DNA of 64,000 nt from Flavobacteriales bacterium (GTDB lineage Bacteria > Bacteroidota > Bacteroidia > Flavobacteriales_C > GCA-002722245). Below the pieces are notes generated by a model, which was not told the origin of the DNA, made no database searches, and saw only the letters and a program-made list of their open reading frames with translations. Position numbers and translations under genes: made by a program. Location of the stretch: the NCBI GenBank assembly GCA_947444925.1, contig CANFBW010000013.1, positions 1 through 64,000 of the forward strand. The letters are read 5' to 3'. The stretch's first letter is position 1. Each line of letters starts with the position of its first letter. This document shows positions 9,899 to 19,166 of this stretch, piece by piece.

Positions 9899-9915
9899 AT
9901 TGCATTTTAAGCGCA
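9899..9915 (+). promoter_or_regulatory. Putative operator motif copy upstream of the 10052-18695 gene run
   Basis: ATTGCATTTTAAGCGCA. Confidence 0.4.
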
Positions 9916-10051
9916 CACAAAATCTAATTAAACGATTGATTTTCAGATTTTTATGTGTTATTAGATTAAAAAAAATAGTTTTAATTTCACTTGATTAATG
10001 CCCATTTATGATCTATACTTGTTTTGATAACAAACTAAAGCACTTCAATCA

Positions 10052-10636
10052 ATGAAAAGGTATCTAGTATTAATAGCAGCTTTTGTTCTAATTGGATCCT
10101 TTGCGTTCACAACTCCGCAAAGCGATGAAACGGAAAGTTACTACGTCTATGCTGATGGATTTGTGCACGGCATCCCTACTGGTTTTATGGGCGAGCACGA
10201 CGGTAAGAGCTTAAAACTCGATGTATCATGCAAAACAGAACCGTATAAAGGAGAAAGTTGCTTAAAACTTGCTGTAGACAACTCTGAAACTTGGAGAGGA
10301 CTTCACATTCAATTCACAGGCGCTTGGAATGCACAAATGCGTGAAGACGCAAAACTACCAGATCTTACGCCCTATGACAAACTCGAATTTTACGCCAAAG
10401 CAGATCCCGTAAATGGAGAGCCATACATTTTAAGCACCATCGGTATTGGCGGGGGAGGTGCACCCGAAGACAAAGTGGAAGACTCCTACTTAGAAATTGG
10501 CAGTACCTGGAAAAAATACAGCATCAGCATCAAAGGAGCCGATTTCAAAAGAGTAAACACCCTATTGTTTATGGTGCTCCCAGTAGGAACCCTTTACCTT
10601 GACGAAATTCGTTTTACAAAAAAAATAAAAAAATAA
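10052..10636 (+). CDS. Exported carbohydrate-binding-module-like (jelly-roll) protein
   Basis: N-terminal signal sequence; DLTPYDKLEFYAKAD...YLEIGSTWKKYSISIKGADFKRVNTLLFMV...TLYLDEIRF resembles CBM4/CBM11-like beta-sandwiches; sits beside GH16. Confidence 0.55.
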   Translation: MKRYLVLIAAFVLIGSFAFTTPQSDETESYYVYADGFVHGIPTGFMGEHDGKSLKLDVSCKTEPYKGESCLKLAVDNSETWRGLHIQFTGAWNAQMREDAKLPDLTPYDKLEFYAKADPVNGEPYILSTIGIGGGGAPEDKVEDSYLEIGSTWKKYSISIKGADFKRVNTLLFMVLPVGTLYLDEIRFTKKIKK

Positions 10637-10645
10637 GCTTTGACT

Positions 10646-11545
10646 ATGCTGAGATACAACCCAATAAAACTAATGACCATCCTCTTCCTTGCTTTGCTAG
10701 GGAGCGCATGCTCCACGGTAACTATGGTGGAACAAGAAGATCTATACGTACCGGAGTCGGAAATGGTCACGATAGACAACACGTCAACCATTGACAATGG
10801 CTATAAACCATCACTTAAACGCAAAGGCTGGGAGTTAATTTGGGCAGATGAATTCAATGACAAGAAACTTGACACTAGCAAATGGAACTACGAAGTTAAT
10901 GGCGATGGCGGCGGCAACAATGAATTACAGTACTACACTGCATCGCCGAACAACGTTTACATGTTAGAGAACAAATACCTCGTGCTCAAAGCCATCAAGC
11001 AAAATTACAAAGGCAAAATGTATACATCAGGGCGATTAAACACAAGATACAAACATGGTTGGATATACGGCCGTTTTGACATACGCGCTAAAACGCCAGT
11101 ACAACAAGGTATTTGGCCGGCCATTTGGATGCTTCCTACCGACTATGTTTATGGAACGTGGCCTCAAAGTGGTGAAATTGACATCATGGAATCGGTAGGT
11201 CATCAGCCAAAATCATGCGTGGGCACAATGCACTTCGGACAACCATGGCCCAACAATTCTTACAAAGGAAAAACTATTGACGTCGCTGAAGGCGACCTTT
11301 CTACTGCCTTTCATTTATATTCAGTAGAATGGGAGCCCAAAGAAATCAGATGGTACATTGACGACAGCTTGTATTCCACTATGACACCAGCCAACACAGA
11401 TCCGCAGAGATGGCCCTTTGACCAAACATTTCACATGATATTGAACTTAGCGGTTGGTGGGCAATGGCCAGGTCCGCCAGATGAGAACACCACATTCCCA
11501 AAATACATGTACGTAGACTATGTACGTGTATACCAAAAAAAATAA
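10646..11545 (+). CDS. GH16 family glucan endo-1,3-beta-glucosidase lipoprotein (laminarinase)
   Basis: Lipobox LLGSAC; WELIWADEFND...; catalytic motif SGEIDIMESVGH; WPAIWMLP. ATG at 10646 preferred over the TTG at 10640. Confidence 0.92.
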   Translation: MLRYNPIKLMTILFLALLGSACSTVTMVEQEDLYVPESEMVTIDNTSTIDNGYKPSLKRKGWELIWADEFNDKKLDTSKWNYEVNGDGGGNNELQYYTASPNNVYMLENKYLVLKAIKQNYKGKMYTSGRLNTRYKHGWIYGRFDIRAKTPVQQGIWPAIWMLPTDYVYGTWPQSGEIDIMESVGHQPKSCVGTMHFGQPWPNNSYKGKTIDVAEGDLSTAFHLYSVEWEPKEIRWYIDDSLYSTMTPANTDPQRWPFDQTFHMILNLAVGGQWPGPPDENTTFPKYMYVDYVRVYQKK

Positions 11546-11570
11546 ATACTCATTATAACTTATTGAAATA

Positions 11571-13529
11571 ATGCATATTAAAATAAAAAACAAACGTATT
11601 CTGAACCTACTTTTCATTTGCTGTGCGGGCGTGAGCCAAGTGAATGCACAACAAAGTGAAGCAGATTCCTTGAAACAAGTTTTCACCCCTTGGGCAATGG
11701 TTAGAAAATCTTTGGTGCGCGTAAACACATCCGATGGAATTAGCTCTCCCATTGAAAAAGGCCTATTCAAAGACTTCCTAAGCGGGATTCAAACCGGAGG
11801 TTACTACAGAGGTTTTTTCTACAATAGAGACATGAATCAAACCTATGGAGATGGCGCCAAACGCAGTATGAATGTGGGCGATGGTTACTATGACCCTACT
11901 ATGTTTTTATACGTTGGGGGCCAACCAAGTCCTACGATGAGTTTTGGTACCGAAATCATGATAGGCAATCCATTTCTTGTTTACAAGGGACCAGGAATTG
12001 GTGGGGCTCCCACCGTGAGTCCATTTTTCTCAGCTGTTTTAAGAGGAAACATCAGCACCCCAATCGGTAATTTCTTTTTAATTGCTGGTGGAATTGAATG
12101 GACTAAATTAACGCCTTTCACATTTGGCGCCAACGTAGGCCTAAATCGCTTTAGTATCTTCGAGCGCCGACCGTGGGATCCGGCAGGAAATGTAAAAACA
12201 CGTTACGCCTCCTATTACTATAGTGGATCAATTGCTCAGGACAACAGATTTGGCACCCAAGCTTTCAAAGGCTTTATGTTGACGGGTTTGATCACTAAAA
12301 TCAACACCAATGTGGATGTGTTTTACGGAAAAACTGGTGCTAACGGCGGAATCAGTAGAGAAAATGAAGTAAAACCTTCTCAAAACTTAGGCGTCCGTTT
12401 GAAGAAAAACTTCAAAGACAATATGTATGTAAGTTTGAATACATTCAACAACTTCAATCGGTCTGACAGTCTTAAATCAACTAACGATGTTCAGTGGAAT
12501 ATTTTCACGAGTGAATTTTCATTCAAAATAAAAGACATTTCCCTGAAAGGAGAAATAGGTGGAGGACGCTACATGAGTCCGACCTACAAGGAAGACTGGA
12601 GTGAAGGTATCATTTTAGATTTATCGATTCCAAAAAAATACACGCTCATTCCTTTAGATTTTCGTTACTACACCATTGGAAAAAGTTTCACCAGCAACGT
12701 TGCCAATTTCAACAATACCACCATCAAAGAAGTGTACACCGGGTACCAAGGAAATACTGGCACGTCTTCGCTGCAACCCTTTGGTCCATCTCTCGACAAT
12801 GTGGGTGATTTGGCCAACAATAGAATGGGAGGTGCTGTAAACACTAACTTCAAAGTCGGGAAATTGATGGTGTCAACCGGCACTCAGATTTCAGCAGAAA
12901 AAGAACTTATGGCGAACAGCACAGTGTTAAATTACAGCCACAGAGTCAATAGTTTATTATGGTCGAGATTGCCCGGATATTTCCCTATTCCAGCAATGTT
13001 TGGACCGAACAACAGAGTAGGCACTTACTATAGAGGCGCTTACGAACAAGTGCATGTAAATGACACGACGAACAAAGGCAAAGCGCAATTCAAAAGGTTT
13101 TACAATGCTTTCGATTTTCAGTTGAAATACAAAATGTCTGTTTTAAATCGCGATTTGTATGTTAACTACCTCGGGACATTTAGTTCGGTGCAAAAACAAT
13201 TTTCAGCTTTCACTAAATTTGACAATAGTGCTTACATCAGAGCTCAATACCACGAAATGGATGTATACTATCAAATACATAAAAATTTCATTCTCACGCT
13301 ATACGGAGGCATAGAACTGATTAAAGGGAATAATGAAACTGATTTGGGCACAAATCTTTTGCCTAGAGATCAGATCGGGAAAGCAATTGGGGTCGGTTTC
13401 GATTTCTCCCTTTCAAACTCAACCACCCTATACCTCCGTCAAAGATGGTTCTCTTTTGAAGACAAAAATTTCGCCACTGAGAAATTCTCTGGAAATGAAG
13501 GCACTCTCGAATTAAAAGTAATGTTTTAA
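11571..13529 (+). CDS. Putative outer-membrane beta-barrel protein of the glucan locus
   Basis: Signal peptide; alternating amphipathic strands; C-terminal ...LELKVMF ending in Phe; shares a KLTPFTF motif with the next gene (KLTPYTF). Confidence 0.65.
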   Translation: MHIKIKNKRILNLLFICCAGVSQVNAQQSEADSLKQVFTPWAMVRKSLVRVNTSDGISSPIEKGLFKDFLSGIQTGGYYRGFFYNRDMNQTYGDGAKRSMNVGDGYYDPTMFLYVGGQPSPTMSFGTEIMIGNPFLVYKGPGIGGAPTVSPFFSAVLRGNISTPIGNFFLIAGGIEWTKLTPFTFGANVGLNRFSIFERRPWDPAGNVKTRYASYYYSGSIAQDNRFGTQAFKGFMLTGLITKINTNVDVFYGKTGANGGISRENEVKPSQNLGVRLKKNFKDNMYVSLNTFNNFNRSDSLKSTNDVQWNIFTSEFSFKIKDISLKGEIGGGRYMSPTYKEDWSEGIILDLSIPKKYTLIPLDFRYYTIGKSFTSNVANFNNTTIKEVYTGYQGNTGTSSLQPFGPSLDNVGDLANNRMGGAVNTNFKVGKLMVSTGTQISAEKELMANSTVLNYSHRVNSLLWSRLPGYFPIPAMFGPNNRVGTYYRGAYEQVHVNDTTNKGKAQFKRFYNAFDFQLKYKMSVLNRDLYVNYLGTFSSVQKQFSAFTKFDNSAYIRAQYHEMDVYYQIHKNFILTLYGGIELIKGNNETDLGTNLLPRDQIGKAIGVGFDFSLSNSTTLYLRQRWFSFEDKNFATEKFSGNEGTLELKVMF

Positions 13530-13645
13530 AGAAAACAACTATGAAAGGCTCCTCATTCCAGCATAGACCAATGAATTTAAGTCATGGCATAAAAGATGAC
13601 AAAAATAAACACATGCAACTTATGAAAAACTTATATACACCTACC

Positions 13646-15349
13646 ATGAATAAAAAAACAATAGTACTTTGTTTGATGCTCATCAGTATTCAGTTCTTGA
13701 ATGCGCAAGATGATAAAATCAAATTCGGCGCGTATTCCAGAGCGTTTCAACAAATAAATACACTTGGTAACCCTGGCGACAAAAATGCCAATCATACCGC
13801 AAACGGAAATGTATTGATGGACTTAGGCATTAATATCAATCCGGATAAAAAGACGGAAATTCAAGCCATTGTCCGTTTTAGCAATAATTTCAGTGGCTTC
13901 TATACTGCAGGAGCAGCTGCAACTTTGCGACAATTATACGTAAAGGGAACTGTAGCCAAATATTTCAACTATCAGGTTGGGGACATGTACATGAAATTAA
14001 CTCCTTACACTTTCTTCAATAACAGTTCAGAAGGATCGGTGAATGAAGCGACTATTTTTAGCGACTTGCGAAGAGATTACACCAACTACGAAAACTTAAG
14101 CGCAAGAGGCAATGCATGGTGGCAACAAGGAGCTGCAACAAACTTCGCTTTTGCCTTCAACGAAACTTTCATAGATTCAATTAAAGTAGATGCTTTCTTT
14201 TTGCGCAACAGAGCCAGCTATGCTACCTTCCCATCTGCTTTTCATGCCGGCGGAAAAATAACAATTACGCAGAGCCCACGCTTAAAAATTGCAGCCAACT
14301 ATGTTGACCTATTTGATGTGGCGGCGAGCCTAAAAACAGATACTGTACTGCTATACAACCCAGTCGCAACAGGAGAAATCAATTACAAAATAATCAATGG
14401 CGCAAACACTCAGTTATCATTGATCGGCGAAGGCGGTTACTCCGAAAACGCGCACAGCGCTTTCAAATCAGGAAGTACGATTGGTTATTTCTGGGACGCT
14501 GGATTACAGTTGAATTTAAAGAAACAACACTTAATCATCAGTTCAAACTACATTTATGTAGCTCCTGAATTCTACAGTTCAGCAGCGCAAAGCAAACGAG
14601 TGAACTACAATAACACCGTTTCAAATTTTCAATTGTATAGTGACACAATGCCCCGCGGCATAAGCGTATTTGATTTAATGAGAGACCCAGGTATCTACAA
14701 CCAAAAAATATCAAGAAGTTTAATGTCATATAATCCCATGTACGGAAATGCTCAGCCATATGGAAAAGCAACTCCTAATAGAACTGGACTTCAATTGAAC
14801 ATGCAATACAAAGATTCTTTAGAGAAAATTGTAGCCGATGTTGACGCGGCTTACTTGTCAGAGATCGCTGGTGTGGGGTCCAAACAATACAGAACATTCC
14901 TGGTTCTGAAAGGGGCTATTGACTTCAATATTCACAAGTTCTTCGATTGGAAAAAACGACTTATTGTGACTACTGGATACAGCTTCGAATCCACAAACAG
15001 AAGTGGCGCTGATGCAGAAAAAGTTAATCTGTCGAACAATTTACTGGACCTTGGTTTAGAAGTAGAAGTATTTAAAAAGATGAGTGTTTTGGGAGGTTAT
15101 AAAATGCTGACATCAAAAGGAAATGAATTTATTTCCGTTAGAAACGTTTACAATGACGTAATTGTAAACAACAACTCAACAAATATGAACGTAGCGCAAA
15201 CAATTATTGCTTTTGGATTGAAATACCGTTTCAGCGAAAAATCATATTTAACCATTCAAGATCATTTGTTCTCTTATCAGGACAAAAGCGCAAGTAATAA
15301 AAACTACTCGCTGAGTCAGATTTTAGTTATGTTCAACATGAACTTTTAA
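13646..15349 (+). CDS. Putative outer-membrane beta-barrel protein, likely paralogue of the preceding gene
   Basis: Signal peptide at MNKKTIVLCLMLISIQFLNAQ (ORF opens at 13541, better start 13646); C-terminal ...ILVMFNMNF; strand-rich. Confidence 0.65.
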   Translation: MNKKTIVLCLMLISIQFLNAQDDKIKFGAYSRAFQQINTLGNPGDKNANHTANGNVLMDLGININPDKKTEIQAIVRFSNNFSGFYTAGAAATLRQLYVKGTVAKYFNYQVGDMYMKLTPYTFFNNSSEGSVNEATIFSDLRRDYTNYENLSARGNAWWQQGAATNFAFAFNETFIDSIKVDAFFLRNRASYATFPSAFHAGGKITITQSPRLKIAANYVDLFDVAASLKTDTVLLYNPVATGEINYKIINGANTQLSLIGEGGYSENAHSAFKSGSTIGYFWDAGLQLNLKKQHLIISSNYIYVAPEFYSSAAQSKRVNYNNTVSNFQLYSDTMPRGISVFDLMRDPGIYNQKISRSLMSYNPMYGNAQPYGKATPNRTGLQLNMQYKDSLEKIVADVDAAYLSEIAGVGSKQYRTFLVLKGAIDFNIHKFFDWKKRLIVTTGYSFESTNRSGADAEKVNLSNNLLDLGLEVEVFKKMSVLGGYKMLTSKGNEFISVRNVYNDVIVNNNSTNMNVAQTIIAFGLKYRFSEKSYLTIQDHLFSYQDKSASNKNYSLSQILVMFNMNF

Positions 15350-15360
15350 TTGCAAAAATT

Positions 15361-16416
15361 ATGAAGTACTTCTCATATATACCCGCTGGTCTAATTGTCC
15401 TTCTGCTGTTTGCAGTCGGCTGCAGAAAAGACACACTAGGACCTTCGCTTGTTGAAATGCACGGTCCGGTTACAGTAACTGAACCCTTCTCCGCAAGCAA
15501 GAACTCCGTTGATTTTTCTAAAAATGAACAGGTACATTTTACTGCAAAATTTGAAAACGATGCAGCATGGATCGTTACAGTTAAAGGCCAGATAAGCGGC
15601 GCTGTAAAAACTTTTGAGGGCGCCTCTAAGAGTGTAGATATTTCCAATTCAGTATGGACGGGTTATGCCAACACTATTCCTTCTTTTCAGGTAGAACCGG
15701 TAACAGCAACCTTGTCCTTTAAATACACCGCCGATACTTTTAAAACAACAATCAATGCCACAGGCTTGAGAGATCTAGATAAAAATGCGGTTCTCATTAC
15801 CGATTTTTCTCATTTTAAATTTATACATCAATGGGATGTAGATGCCAATCACAACTTAATTAAAAATGCGGACTGGAAATACATCGATACCGCTTATAAA
15901 GCCTTCCCAAAAGCTGATGGTGGAGTGTATTGCACAATGGTTGGTCATCCATGGGTGGCATCAAATATGGATCCTTATATAAACTATTTAGACCTCACGA
16001 GTATTAATCCCCTAGTGCAAAACGCACCTTATTACCCACTACCAGCTGACTCAAATTCAGTTTACTTCAATGTTATGGTATATGGTACAGGAACGGCATC
16101 CACACGATTGCTCATAAATTTTCAAGAAGACCACATCACCTGCAGACACGCTGATATTGCTGTGAATTGGGAAGGATGGAAACTATTGAGTTACCGCTAT
16201 GCTGATTTACTTGATAATGTTACAACACCAAACCAACCCAACAAAATTACTATGGTTTCTTTTGTATTACTTTCATCTGCCACTGGTCCATATCCTGGAG
16301 ACAAAGCATATCCTACTCCACCTACAAATAAACCATTTGAAGATAAAAATCCATTTATGGTAGGAGTAGCATTTGACCATCCAATATTTACTTTACACAC
16401 GCCCTACCAACCATAA
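15361..16416 (+). CDS. Lipoprotein of unknown function, possible glycan-binding surface protein
   Basis: Lipobox LLFAVGC; located between OM barrels and GH3. Confidence 0.6.
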   Translation: MKYFSYIPAGLIVLLLFAVGCRKDTLGPSLVEMHGPVTVTEPFSASKNSVDFSKNEQVHFTAKFENDAAWIVTVKGQISGAVKTFEGASKSVDISNSVWTGYANTIPSFQVEPVTATLSFKYTADTFKTTINATGLRDLDKNAVLITDFSHFKFIHQWDVDANHNLIKNADWKYIDTAYKAFPKADGGVYCTMVGHPWVASNMDPYINYLDLTSINPLVQNAPYYPLPADSNSVYFNVMVYGTGTASTRLLINFQEDHITCRHADIAVNWEGWKLLSYRYADLLDNVTTPNQPNKITMVSFVLLSSATGPYPGDKAYPTPPTNKPFEDKNPFMVGVAFDHPIFTLHTPYQP

Positions 16417-16448
16417 TTTTCTAAGCACAAAAAAATAAAAACCATATT

Positions 16449-18695
16449 GTGAATATTAAACTCATACCCCTATCCTTGTTGTGTCTGTTTTACACGACAT
16501 CTCCCGCTCAGCAAAATGCTGACGAAGCTACAATCGACAAGCTGATTGCTCAAATGACACTCGCTGAAAAAGTGGGACAAATGACACAGTTAACCCTCGA
16601 CAAAGTAGCCAAAGGCAAAGAATTTGACGACAACAAAACCATGGAAATAGATCCGCAAAAATTGGATTCTGTTTTGTTGCACTACCACGTTGGATCCATT
16701 TTAAACACAGGAACATACGCGCTTCCACGCGAAAAATGGTACGAGCTAATTTCTCAAATACAAAAAGTTGCTACGCAAAAAACACGAATGAAAATTCCTG
16801 TCCTGTATGGCATCGACGCCATACACGGCGCAACATTTACTGCTGGCTCTACCATCTTTCCACAGGAGCTGGCAATGGCTGCAACTTGGAACCCTTCGCT
16901 GGTTGAAAAAGCAGGAGCGATCTCAGCCTACGAAGTACGTGCATCGGCTATTCCGTGGAATTTCTCACCCGTATTGGATTTGGGCAGACAACCCCTCTGG
17001 TCTCGCTTTTTTGAAACCTTTGGCGAAGATCCCTACCTCGTTGCACAAATGGGAAAGGCCATCATTCACGGCTATCAAGGAGATGACTTCAACCATCCCG
17101 AAAAAGTTGCTGCCTGCTTAAAACACTACGTCGGCTATAGCAATTCGGTATCAGGAAAAGACCGCTCGCCCATTTTAATGCCTGAACGTTTGTTGAGAGA
17201 ATACTATTTGGTACCCTTTGCTGAAGCAGTGAAAAATGGCGCGATGACCGTAATGGTGAACTCAGCCGAAATCAATGGCACACCCGTGCACGCCGACTAC
17301 CACATCATCACCGAAATACTAAAACAAGAACTAAAATTCGACGGTTTTGCTGTTACCGATTGGGAAGACATCATTATGTTGTACTCGGTGCACAACGTTG
17401 CCGCAAACTACAAAGACGCTGTTGCAATGGCCATCAATGCAGGCATCGATATGAGCATGACGCCATCTGACGTTACTTTTTGCAAACTACTGATTGAAAA
17501 CGTAAATGAAGGCAAAGTTGCCATGAGCAGAATCGACGATGCCGTGAGAAGAATTTTACGTGTGAAAATAAAATTGGGTTTGTTTGAACACCCTTACTAC
17601 GACGCTAAAATGTATCCTAAATTTGCTTCCCCTGAATTTAGCAATCAAAATTATTTAACGGCCTTAGAAAGTGTAACGCTATTGAAAAACAACAACAACA
17701 TCATGCCATTGTCTAAAGGCAAAAAAGTTTTGGTAACAGGTGCTGGCGCCAACTTGCTGAATCCCTTAAATGGAGCATGGACCTATACTTGGCAGGGTGT
17801 TGAAACTAAACACAATCCAAAAGACAAAAAAACAGTTTTGCAAGCCATACAAGATGAACTAGGAGCTGACAAAACAATATATGTCGAGGGAACAAGCTAT
17901 GACAAAGATATCAATACAGCAGAAGCTGTTAAACAAGCCCAAAACGCCGACTACATTGTTGTTGTTTTGGCAGAAAAACCAAGTGCAGAAAAACCTGGAG
18001 ACATCGAAGATCTAACCATGGACAGAACGCAACTCAACCTGGTGAAAGAATTGGCTAAAAGCGGCAAACCCATCGTACTGGTCTTGTTGGAAAACCGCCC
18101 GCGCATCATTTCTGAAATAGAGCCCTTGGCTGCAGCCGTAGTAATGGCCTACCACCCAGGAAATGAAGGCGGAAGAGCTATAGCAGAAATCTTATTTGGC
18201 GATGCCAATCCGAGTGGAAAACTTCCTTTTACCTACCCGCGTTTCACTGGTTCTTTCACAACCTATGATTACAAAAAATCGGAAACCCGCGACATTAATT
18301 TTAAATTCAATGCAGTCAATCCTCAGTTTACTTTCGGTTCAGGATTGAGCTACACCACATTTCAATATAGTGATTTAAGCATTGACAAAACAAAAATAAC
18401 ATTGAACGACAGCCTTACTGTTACTGTGAAATTGACCAACACGGGCGCACGCGAAGGAAAAGAAGTGGTGCAAATGTATGTTCGTGACGAAGTCGCATCA
18501 ATTACACCCTCGAACAAGCGCTTGAGAGCCTTCTCTAAAGTGAATTTAAAGGCCGGAGAGAGCACAACACTAAGCTTTGTTATTCACCCTAAGGACTTGG
18601 CATTTGTAAATGCTAAAAACGAATGGATCACCGAAGCTGGAGATTTCACCGTGATGATAGATGGAATGAGCAAAGGATTTTTGTTGAGTAAATAA
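16449..18695 (+). CDS. bglX: GH3 beta-glucosidase (BglX-like)
   Basis: GH3 motifs IPVLYGIDAIHGA, FAVTDWEDI (nucleophile Asp), FTFGSGLSYTTFQYS and fibronectin III-like C-terminal domain. GTG start. Confidence 0.9.
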   Translation: MNIKLIPLSLLCLFYTTSPAQQNADEATIDKLIAQMTLAEKVGQMTQLTLDKVAKGKEFDDNKTMEIDPQKLDSVLLHYHVGSILNTGTYALPREKWYELISQIQKVATQKTRMKIPVLYGIDAIHGATFTAGSTIFPQELAMAATWNPSLVEKAGAISAYEVRASAIPWNFSPVLDLGRQPLWSRFFETFGEDPYLVAQMGKAIIHGYQGDDFNHPEKVAACLKHYVGYSNSVSGKDRSPILMPERLLREYYLVPFAEAVKNGAMTVMVNSAEINGTPVHADYHIITEILKQELKFDGFAVTDWEDIIMLYSVHNVAANYKDAVAMAINAGIDMSMTPSDVTFCKLLIENVNEGKVAMSRIDDAVRRILRVKIKLGLFEHPYYDAKMYPKFASPEFSNQNYLTALESVTLLKNNNNIMPLSKGKKVLVTGAGANLLNPLNGAWTYTWQGVETKHNPKDKKTVLQAIQDELGADKTIYVEGTSYDKDINTAEAVKQAQNADYIVVVLAEKPSAEKPGDIEDLTMDRTQLNLVKELAKSGKPIVLVLLENRPRIISEIEPLAAAVVMAYHPGNEGGRAIAEILFGDANPSGKLPFTYPRFTGSFTTYDYKKSETRDINFKFNAVNPQFTFGSGLSYTTFQYSDLSIDKTKITLNDSLTVTVKLTNTGAREGKEVVQMYVRDEVASITPSNKRLRAFSKVNLKAGESTTLSFVIHPKDLAFVNAKNEWITEAGDFTVMIDGMSKGFLLSK

Positions 18696-18712
18696 CAAAA
18701 CACATACTATAA

Positions 18713-18753
18713 AACGAAAGAAGCAATCTCTAAAAGGGATTGCTTCTTTCGTT
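18713..18753 (+). terminator. Strong hairpin after the GH3 gene
   Basis: AACGAAAGAAGCAATC-tctaaaag-ggATTGCTTCTTTCGTT, a 15-16 bp perfect stem. Confidence 0.8.
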
Positions 18754-18790
18754 GACCATTTATTAGTTCTCCATCAATATAATACCCATA

Positions 18791-18943
18791 TTGCATGCTA
18801 ATAAAACGATCAAACACCATCTAATAAAAAATTTATTTGCTCTTCTTTTTCTTTTGATAGTGTTACTAACAGGAGCCTGCACAAAGAAAGCCAACACAAA
18901 CACCGTTCAATCGTCCAATACCGCGAAGAGAATGGGTTTGTAA
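18791..18943 (+). CDS. Possible small (about 50 aa) lipoprotein, TTG start, not in the ORF track
   Basis: Frame reads (L/M)HANKTIKHHLIKNLFALLFLLLIVLLTGACTKKANTNTVQSSNTAKRMGL*; hydrophobic stretch plus lipobox-like TGAC. Confidence 0.35.
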   Translation: MHANKTIKHHLIKNLFALLFLLIVLLTGACTKKANTNTVQSSNTAKRMGL

Positions 18944-19166
18944 TCCAACTATTTAATAGTCTTAATCACTTTATCAACGTTAGCTTTAAACACCAGACCG
19001 CGATTGTGCAAAATACGATCCACGTCCCTACGGACACAACAGCTTTTAGAGCTATTTTTTATTGTGCTGATAACTTCAAAATTTAAATGGATGACAATTC
19101 CAATAAAAAGCAGAAAAAATAATTATATTTGATTAAATAAACCGTGTACGAACACACTATGTAGAT

